Shown here one piece after another: positions 56,636-64,000 of a stretch of 64,000 nt of DNA. The position numbers were made by a program, and so were the translations under genes. The notes under the pieces were generated by a model. The model saw only the letters and a program-made list of their open reading frames with translations, had not been told where the DNA came from and did no database searches. Position 1 is the first letter of the stretch, and every line of letters starts with the position of its first letter. Source of the stretch: Aegilops tauschii subsp. strangulata (lineage: Eukaryota; Streptophyta; Magnoliopsida; Poales; Poaceae); NCBI RefSeq assembly GCF_002575655.3, contig NC_053041.3, forward strand, positions 117,520,318 to 117,584,317. Direction: 5' to 3'.

Positions 56636-58919
56636 GCATCATTGAAATCATCATGCCTAGCTAAAAGGCATTAAAGAAAAGCGCTTGTTGGGAGAAAACC
56701 CAATATTTACCCTTACTGTTTTTGTGTGTTTACATGATTAAGCTACTGTATTAACCATGTTTTATAGCTTTTTGTTTCAATAAAGTGCCAAGTAAGACCT
56801 TTGGGAAGACTTGGGTGAGAGTTAATGTGATCTTGCTGTAAAAAACAGAAACTTTGCGCGCACGGGATCAGCTACCATTTTTTACAGAAGAGTGCTTTTG
56901 AGTTGATTCTTTTTGCAGAAGATTAATAGACAAATTCCTCACGTCCACAAATTCATCTCATAATTTTTGGAGTAGCAGAAGTATGGTTTCTGTTCAGATC
57001 ATTACAGACTGTTCTGTTTCTGACAGATTCTGTTTTCATTGCATAGTTCGCTTGTTTTCTAGTTTCTATGGCTTATATTTCTCAATATAAATTGTAGAAA
57101 TGGTATGGTACAGTAGGCATTGTGTGAGAACAATTATGAACCTTGTCTTTGACAGTACCAAAGTGAATGGTTTACTCTTTATCATACTAACCTATCTCAC
57201 GAAGTTCCGTTAAGTTTTGTGTGATTGAAGTTTTCAAGCTTTGAGTGAGATATCGATATGAGGAGAATAAGGAGTGGAAAGACCCTAAGCTTGGGGATGC
57301 CCAAGGCACCCCAAGGTAATATTCAAGGAAGACTCAAGCGCCTAAGCTTGGGGATGCCCCGGAAGTCATCCCCTCTTTCGTCTTCAAAACTATCGGTATA
57401 CCTTACTCGGCGCTATATTTTTATTCGTCACATGATATGTGTTTTGCTTGGAGCGTATTTTCAATTTTACTTGCTGTTTGAATAAAATAATTGGATCTGA
57501 AATCTTGAATGAAAAAGAATCCTCCCATGGCTAGTTAATTATTTGACTACTCAGTGTTCTTCACTTATATCTTTTTGGAGTAGTTTGTCATTTACTCACG
57601 TGCTTCACATATATCCTATGAGTAAATGGTTGAATGAATTGAATATCATAAATATGAATTTATATATGTTTCATATGCTTATACCATGGGGAGTAATGAC
57701 TTCACACAGAATAAGTATAGGTAGTAAACTTATTGAAAGTTAACAAATGCAGAATTGGCCACTTGAACAATTCATGAAAGAGAAGGAAGAGAGATTTCAC
57801 ATATAAGTATACTATCTTGGACATCTTTTGTAATTGTGAGCACTCAATTAAATATGACATGCTAAAAGGTTGATGTTGGACAAGGAAGACAACTTAATAG
57901 GTTATGTTTTCCTATATCCGAAATGTTATATTGTCTTGGATCATCCAACATGTTGGGCTTGCCTTTCCCTCTAATGCTAGCCAAATTATTTGCACCAAGT
58001 AGAAATACTACTTGTGCTTCCAAACATCCCTTAAACCAGTTTTGCCATGAGAGTCCACCATACCTACCTAAGGATTGAGTAAGATCCTTCAAGTAAGTTG
58101 TCATCGGTGCATGCAATAAAAATTGCTCTCTAAATATGTATGATCTATTAGTGCGAAGAAAATAAGCTTTATACGAACTTATGATAGGGAAGAAATAAAA
58201 GTGACGGACTGCATAATAAAGGTCTTTATCACAAGCGGCAATATAAAGTGATGTTCTTTTGCATTAAGATTTTGTGCATCCAACCATAAAAGCGCATGAA
58301 AACCTCTGCTTCCCTCTGCGAAGGGACTATCTTTTACTTTTATCTTCTACCCTTATACAAGAGTCATGGTGATCATCACCTTTCCTTTTTACACTTTTTC
58401 CTTTGGCAAGCACTTTGTGTTGGAGCGATCCGGATATATATATATATCCACTTGGATGTAGGTTTTCATAAATTATTATTGTTGACATTACCCTTGAGGT
58501 AAAAGGTTGGGAGGCGAAACTATAAGCCCCTATCTTTCTCTGTGTCCGATTAAAACTTTGAACCCAAAAATATCACATGAGTGTTAGCAATTGTGAAAGA
58601 TTAAATGATAGTTGAGTATGTGGAGTTTGCTGAATCAAAGCTCTTACATAGACGCTTCACTAAAATAAGATGAATTGCAATTGTTTGATGACTAAGAGCA
58701 CTGTTTGTTAGTTTTCAAGAAAGTTTATGATCTATACTTTAACATGTGAATAGCTTGTTACTTGATCATGAAAATTTTTATGAGATGAGCTACTGTTATG
58801 ACATATAATGATGCTAGAAAAGGTGATTGAAATTATCATTGATCAAACTTGTCCACCTGCTAGCATTCACACTTCATAAATTATTTATTTTATCATTTAC
58901 CTACTCGAGGACGAGCAGG
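56636..58919. other. 3' internal region of element C
   Basis: Begins with a conserved box (GCCTAGCTAAAAGGC, then GCGCTTGTTGGGAG and AACCCAAT) shared with element D at 63005-63055. It includes the second AAGCTTGGGGATGCC repeat block (57255-57420) and a TATATATATATATA run at 58435. No coding domain recognised. Confidence 0.5.
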
Positions 58920-58937
58920 AATTAAGCTTGGGGATGC
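58920..58937 (+). promoter_or_regulatory. Polypurine tract of element C
   Basis: AATTAAGCTTGGGGATGC immediately before the 3' LTR (TGATACG at 58938). It resembles the tract of the Athila-like element (AAGCTTGGGGGAGT). Confidence 0.7.
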
Positions 58938-59217
58938 TGATACGTCTCCAACGTATCTATAATTTATGAAGTATTCATGCTATTATATTATCCATCTTAG
59001 ATGTTTTATATGCATTTATATGCTATTTTATATGATTTTTGGGACTAACCTATTAACCTAGAGCCCAGTGCCAGTTTATGTTTTTTTCCTTGTTTTTGAG
59101 TTTTACAGAAAAGGAATACCAAACGGAGTCCAATTGACGTGCCAATTTTTGACGATTTTTTATGGACCAGAAGAAGCCCACGGAGCATCGGAGATGGACC
59201 AAAAGAGTCCCGAGCCA

Positions 59218-59255
59218 TCCACGAGGGTGGAGGGCACGCCCCCCTATCTCGTGGA
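59218..59255. repeat. GC-rich inverted repeat upstream of TATA, 3' LTR of C
   Basis: TCCACGAG/CTCGTGGA arms around GGGCACGCCCC. Confidence 0.7.
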
Positions 59256-59660
59256 CGACTCGGAGACCCCCCCTGACGTGAAATCGATGCCAAAAATTCC
59301 TATAAATACAGAAACCCCCAGAAAATAACCTAGATCGGAAGTTCCGCCGCCGCAAGCCTCTGTAGCCACGAGAAATCAATCTAGGCCCTCTCTGGCACCC
59401 TGCCGGAGGGGGCCATCATCACCGGAGGCCATGGAGGAGGATCCCGGAGGGGCCATCATCGCCATGAAGGCCAAGATCCAGAGGGAGAACCTCTCCCCAT
59501 CCAGGGGGAGGCCCTGGAGGAGGAAGCACAAGGGGAGAACCTCTCCTCCTCTCTCTTGGTGGCGCCGGAGTGCCATCGCGAGGGGAATCATCGCCGCGGT
59601 GATCGTCTTCATCAACATCACCACCATCATCACCATCCTCATCTCTTTTACGCGGTCCAC

Positions 59661-61162
59661 TGATACGTCTCCAACGTATCTATAATTTTTGATTGTTACA
59701 TGCTATTATATTATCTGTTTTGGATGTTTAATGGGCTTTATTATACACTTTTATATTATTTTTGGGACTAACCTACTAACCGAAGGCCGAGTGCAAATTG
59801 CTGTTTTTTTGCCTATTTCAGTGTTTCGCAGAAAAGGAATATCAAACAGAATCCAAACGGAATGAAACCTTTGGGAGAGTGATTTTTGGAAGAAAGGTGA
59901 TCTAGAGGACTTGGAGTGGACGTCAAGAAAGACGCGAGGAGGCCACGAGGCAGGGAGGCGCGCCTGCCCCCTGGGCGCGCCCCCACCCTCGTGGGCCCCT
60001 CGCAGCTCCACCGACCTACTTCTTCCTCCTATATACCCGTGAGATCCCATCTTGGGGCCTTTTCCAGCGCTCCGCCGGAGGGGGAATCGATCAAGGAGGG
60101 CTTCTACATCAACACCATAGCCTCTCTAATGATGTGTGAGTAGTTTACCACAGACCTTCGGGTCCATAGTTATTAGCTAGATGGCTTCTTCTCTCTCTTT
60201 GGATCTCAATACAAAGTTCTCCTCGATTCACTTGGAGATCTATTCGATGTAATTCTTTTTGCGGTGTGTTTGTCGAGATCCGATGAATTGTGGGTTTATG
60301 ATCAAGTTTATCTATGAACAATATTTGAATCTCCTCTGAATTCTTTTATGTATGATTGGTTATCTTTGCAAGTCTCTTCGAATTATAAGTTTGGTTTGGC
60401 CTACTCGATTGATCTTTCTTGCAATGGGAGAAGTGCTTAGCTTTGGGTTCAATCTTGCGGTGTCCTTTCCCAGTGACAACTGGGGCAGCAAGGCACGTAT
60501 TGTATTGTTGCCATCGAGGATAAAAAGATGGGGTTTATATCATATTGCTTGAGTTTATCCCTCTACATCATGTCATCTTGCCTAATGCGTTACTCTGTTC
60601 TTATGAACTTAATACTCTAGATGCATGCTGGACAGCGGTCGATGTGTGGAGTAATAGTAGTAGATGCGGAATCGTTTCGGTCTACTTGTCGCTCACGTGA
60701 TGCCTATATACATGATCATGCCTAGATATTCTCATAAGTATGCACTTTTCTATCAATTACTCGACAGTAATTTGTTCACCCACCGTAATACTTATGCTAT
60801 CTTGAGAGAAGCCACTAGTGAAACCTATGGCCCCCGGGTCTATTTTCCATCATATAAGTTTCCAATCTGTTTTTACTTTGCAATCATTACTTTCAATCTA
60901 TATTATAAAAATACCAAAAATATTTATCTTATTATCTCTATCAGATCTCACTTTTGCAAGTGGCCGTGAAGGGATTGACAACCCCTTTATCGCCTTGGTT
61001 GCAAGATTCTTATTTGTTTGTGCAGGTATAAGGTGACTTGCGTGTAACCTTCTACTAGATTGATACCTTGGTTCTCAAAAACCGAGGGAAATACTTACGC
61101 TACTTTGCTGCATCACCCTTTCCTCTTCAAGGGAAAAACCAACGCAAGCTCAAGAGGTAGCA
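59661..61162 (+). mobile_element. Solo LTR, 1502 bp, with TCCAC target duplication
   Basis: TGATACGTCTCCAACG...CAAGAGGTAGCA flanked by TCCAC on both sides (59656-59660, 61163-61167). It is related to LTR D in its central part but a different subfamily. A GC inverted repeat is at 59941-59997 and a CTATATACCC TATA-like site at about 60030. It arose by LTR-LTR recombination. Confidence 0.9.
59941..59997. repeat. GC-rich inverted repeat in the solo LTR
   Basis: CCACGAGG/CCTCGTGG arms enclosing two GGCGCGCC sites. Confidence 0.7.
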
Positions 61163-62145
61163 TCCACTCTCCCGCACCCCGATGTAAACCCTACTTGAAC
61201 ATGGTGCTTTATGCCACATATTATGATCCAATGATGTGTTGCCATCCTATGATGTTTTGAGTAGATATCCTTTGTCTTTGGGTTGATTGATGATATAGAT
61301 TGGTATGACTTGTATGTTTTATGTTGGTGCTGTCCTATTGTGCCCTCCGTGTCGCGCAAGCGTGAGGGATTCCCGCTGTAGGGTGTTGCAATACGTTTAC
61401 GATTCGCTTATAGTGGGTTGCTTGAGTGACAGAAGCATAAACCCGAGTAAGGGGGTTGTTGCGTATGGGATAAAGGGGACTTGATGCTTTAATGCTATGG
61501 TTGGGTTCTACCTTAATAATCTTTAGTAGTTGCGGATGCTTGCTAGAGTTCCAATCATAATTAAGTGCATATGATCCAAGAAGAGAAAGTATGTTAGCTT
61601 ATGCCTCTCCCTCATATGAAATTGAATGACGACTACCGATCTTGTTAACCGTTGCCTAGGATAATTCCGCACACCGACCCATCATTATTCCACATTCGCT
61701 ATTTATAATATTTAGTAATATCTTCTAACTTTATGATAACAGCACCTACTTTTATGTTTTAGCTCTCCGATATCATGCAAAGTTATCCTCTTCATACCCA
61801 CAACGTAGTTTTATTTCTCGTTTCTTGTTGGAAGCAAACGTTCGGTGTACGTAGAGTCGTATCAGTGGCAGATAGGACTTGAGAGAATATTGATCTTACC
61901 TTTAGCTCCTTGTGGGTTCGACACTCCATACTTATCACTTCCACCATTGGGAATTGCTACGATGATTCCCTGCACTAGGGGATTATCACCCCACTTCACA
62001 AAATTTGCCGTTTTATTCGCCTTCTTTTTCGTTCGCCGTTTTCTCATTAGATCTATCCTTTGCTTGCAATCTTGTTTGCCTCTTTGCTTGTGTTGCCATG
62101 TGTCTTCTATTTGCTTGCATCTTCGCTTGCTAAAATTCTATTGAT

Positions 62146-62986
62146 ATGGATCCTCATCCACTTGCTAATCTTTTTAAAAGATCCAATTACATGAACCAAT
62201 TGCTAGTGATTTGAGTGCACTAGATTATCTCTATGAAGTTTTGCTTGAAATTCGTGAATCTGAAAATTGTGATGAAGTGCTAAAAGAAGACATATATGAA
62301 GTGATTTACGATAGCTCCTTGAATGAAAAGCTTGATTACAGTAGTGTTACTATAAATTCTATTATTGTGAATTGTGCTAATAATATGCAAAACCCAAGTT
62401 TGGGGATGCTAATTTTGCTATGTCCACTACTTTGTTGCAATGATCATGATTGGGGTGATAGTGATTCTTATGATCTTGAAAATTTATTTAAACCTCATGA
62501 TGAATATGCTTGCGATAATATTAAAAGTGGGTTTGGAAGAATGTCAAATTTAGCTAAAAATAATCCCACATATTTGGAGAGTGTTCAATCTTATGAATTT
62601 TTTTTATGAAAGTGGGTTTGGAGAGGTCATGACTTTAGTTGATGATAATCACACTATATTGGAAGAGTGTCAACTTTGCATGCATGTGGATCATGTAGAG
62701 AAAATTTTATATGATAGCTATATTGTTGAATATGAGTATGATCCTACATGTAATTATTATGAGAGGAAAATATGGTTGTGGAAATTTTCATGTTACTAAA
62801 TTACCTCTCGTTATGTTGAGGTTTTCAATGTTTTATTCCTCTCCTTTGCATATGCTAGATATTTGTTGTCTTGACAATTTGTTTTCCTATAAAATTCCTA
62901 TGCATACGAAGTATGTTAGACTTAAATGTGTTTGTCACATGTTTCATGATGCTCTCTTTACATTTCAATTATTATCTTTCGTGTGA
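62146..62986 (+). pseudogene. Unknown ORF of element D, frameshifted
   Basis: Starts MDPHPLANLFKRSNYM at 62146. Loss of one A near 62193 shifts to the frame with LSALDYLYEVLLEIRES (open 62211-62609). A second break near 62600 (in a T-run) and a third near 62770 lead to the final frame, ending at TGA 62984. Without the breaks it would be about 280 residues. The last third matches the ORF of element C (56075-56635), with DHVEK, YYER, KLPLVML, YKIPMHTK and HDALFTFQ. No known domain. The function in the element is unknown. Confidence 0.5.
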
Positions 62987-63113
62987 GCATCGTTGAAATC
63001 TTATGCCTAGCTAAGGGCGTAAAACTATAACGCTTGTTGGGAGGCAACCCAATGAATAAAATTATTTTTGCTTTTGCTTTCTGTTCTTGAGTGTTTGCAC
63101 AATTATGCTACTA
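62987..63113 (+). other. Conserved noncoding box downstream of the element D ORF
   Basis: GCCTAGCTAAGGGCG, then GCTTGTTGGGAGGCAACCCAAT, closely matching the sequence after the ORF of element C (56650-56710). GTTGGGAGGCAACCC is a near-palindrome that could form a hairpin. Confidence 0.5.
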
Positions 63114-63116
63114 TTA

Positions 63117-64000
63117 GAGCATCTCCAACCGCGCCCCCAACAGCCCCCCCGGGCCACTTTTTTGGCGTCGGCGCCAAAAAAGTGCCCCAGTCGCGCCCCG
63201 ACGACGCCGAAAAGCGCCGGTTCGGCCCGTTTTTGGGCCCGACGGTCGTAGGCCGAACTCGGCGCACTGGGAGCGATCAGGGGCTCCGGCGCAAAGGAAA
63301 AGTGCGGCTGGCCCACACCGTCAGGTGGAAAAGTCAAGTTCTTCTTCCCCGACTCGCCTCCCACCCCCCGCGCCCTCGGCCGCTACTAGCTATCCCGGCG
63401 CCGCCCGCCGCCCTTCACCGCTAGATAGCCCATCCCCGCCGAAAAAATAGCAGAGGTTTGCCAAGGCAGACCCACCACCAGCACCTGGCCTTTTCCGGCC
63501 GCCGTTTCCGGCCGCGGAGGGGCAGTTTAGCGGCGGGTACACGCCCACCGGGCGCAAGGTGTTCGGCGATTTGCCTACCCCGGCGATGGACTCGGATGAC
63601 GAGGATGCGTTGGCCGCGCTGCTGGAGGAGGAAGCCGAGGCCGACGTCCAGGAAGAAGAGCATCTCATGGTGCTCGCCGCCCTCGCCCAGCTGCTGGGGA
63701 GCAATGAAAAGCCGCGGCGAGGTGGCTCGGCGCCGGGGCGGGTGAAAGCAAAAAACCGGCATCGTCTCGAAGGCTACTGCATGCTCTACTCCGACTACTT
63801 CGCCGATGCTCCACTTCACGGAGAAAAAACATTTTGGCGCCATTATCGGATGAGCCGAAAGCTCTGCCTCAGGATTGTGAATTCCATCCGGGAGTTCGAC
63901 AACTACTTCAACTGCAAGATGGATTGCACCGGCAAACTTGGATTCACCTCGATCCAGAAGTGCAAGACAGCGATGAGGATGCTTGCATACAGAGCTCCCG
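63117..64000 (+). mobile_element. PIF/Harbinger element, left end, continues past the window
   Basis: Left terminus GAGCATCTCCAACCGCGCCC preceded by TTA (63114-63116), the 3-bp target used by PIF/Harbinger. GC-rich subterminal sequence with GGCGTCGGCGCC leads to a transposase frame. It is inserted in element D. Confidence 0.75.
63586..64000 (+). CDS. PIF/Harbinger transposase, N-terminal part
   Basis: Starts MDSDDEDALAALLEEE and stays open to the window edge (138 complete codons). After the acidic start come RRGGSAPGRVKAKNRHR, MLYSDYFAD, FWRHYRMSRKLCLRIV and LGFTSIQKCKTAMRMLAY, the typical N-terminal half of plant Harbinger transposases (HARBI1-like, DDE superfamily). The catalytic DDE residues would lie beyond the window. 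The Myb/SANT-like partner gene usual for the family is not seen here. No frameshift in the visible part, so the element could be intact. Upstream sequence in the same frame is open for some codons, so the start could be earlier. Confidence 0.8.
   Translation, partial: MDSDDEDALAALLEEEAEADVQEEEHLMVLAALAQLLGSNEKPRRGGSAPGRVKAKNRHRLEGYCMLYSDYFADAPLHGEKTFWRHYRMSRKLCLRIVNSIREFDNYFNCKMDCTGKLGFTSIQKCKTAMRMLAYRAP

Larger units (their letters stand above)
53728..61988 (+). mobile_element. Nonautonomous LTR element C, nested in the leader of D
   Basis: 5' LTR 53728-55266 and 3' LTR 58938-61988. The 3' LTR holds a 1.5-kb solo LTR; without it and its duplication it is 1544 bp against 1539 bp. CCCCA precedes the 5' LTR (53723-53727) and follows the 3' LTR (61989-61993), fitting a 5-bp duplication. 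CCCCAC also follows the 5' LTR, so the exact LTR end is open to question. The interior has one unknown ORF, repeats and a polypurine tract but no gag or pol. Confidence 0.8.
58938..61988 (+). repeat. 3' LTR of element C, interrupted by a solo LTR
   Basis: 58938-59660 and 61168-61988 are the two halves. They align with 53728-54447 and 54448-55266 with few differences, so C is younger than its host. The junction TTTACGCGGTCCACTCTCCCG is intact in the 5' LTR. Confidence 0.85.
52010..63116 (+). mobile_element. LTR element D (Gypsy-type primer site), nested and incomplete in the window
   Basis: LTR 52010-53604, a tRNA-Asp-like primer-binding site at 53617, and leader up to 53727. The leader resumes at 61989 after element C, then comes an ORF (62146-62986) and downstream noncoding sequence until the Harbinger insertion at 63117. 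No gag or pol was seen. The 3' LTR is not in the window. Confidence 0.75.

Noticed and set aside
57862..58116. 84-codon minus-strand frame in element C
   Set aside because: No domain recognised and it lies in the noncoding 3' part of the element. Likely chance.

Overview
The window is intergenic DNA from a large-genome grass of the wheat/barley tribe (Triticeae). The evidence is the repeat content: BARE-1/WIS/Angela-type Copia LTRs, Athila-lineage Gypsy elements, CACTA transposons with CACTAGTAGAAA termini and TTTAGTCCCGGTT hairpin arrays, and PIF/Harbinger and Mutator-type MITEs. No rRNA, tRNA or CRISPR was seen. I cannot tell which species or subgenome it is. All identifications are by eye; no database search was run.

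Layout. 1-1750: one apparently intact host gene, a two-exon Gly/Tyr-rich protein of 300 residues with a TATA box and a likely 5'-UTR intron. 2224-5670: CACTA pieces, including a 456-bp unit in three near-identical tandem copies and a minisatellite. 5671-11640: AT-rich DNA and a low-complexity insertion (about 7895-11010) that splits the former 3' flank of a sucrose synthase gene. 11648-13546: a minus-strand sucrose synthase pseudogene, broken by stops, frameshifts and small retro-insertions. Its 3' flank recurs at 26885-28520 without the coding part.

15755-25633: a complete CACTA element (GGT target duplication) carrying two genes. One is a TNP2-type transposase with an internal deletion and frameshifts. 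The other is a five-exon gene joining a plant En/Spm-type domain to a Ulp1-like cysteine protease domain; it is nearly intact, with one homopolymer frameshift and one late stop. Three hairpin arrays mark its two ends and the internal promoter, and a purine-only tract of about 950 bp lies in the second gene's leader.

29232-63116: a nest of LTR retrotransposons. Copia element A (LTR 29232-43259) holds a 3.5-kb LTR-like element and an Athila-like element lacking reverse transcriptase. A histone H2A pseudogene that keeps its intron lies between A and Copia element B (45333-52009, degenerate gag-pol). Element D cuts B near the end of RNase H, element C sits in D's leader, and a solo LTR sits in C's 3' LTR. 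Lengths agree after removing inserts: LTR A nets 1726 bp against 1732 bp for LTR B, and C's 3' LTR nets 1544 bp against 1539 bp. From 63117 a PIF/Harbinger element with an open transposase frame runs off the window.

Most notable: the CACTA-borne En/Spm plus Ulp1 gene; related unknown ORFs in elements C and D followed by a conserved noncoding box; a GC-rich inverted repeat just upstream of TATA in several LTR families; and two MITEs with exact target duplications, one confirmed by an empty site inside the window.
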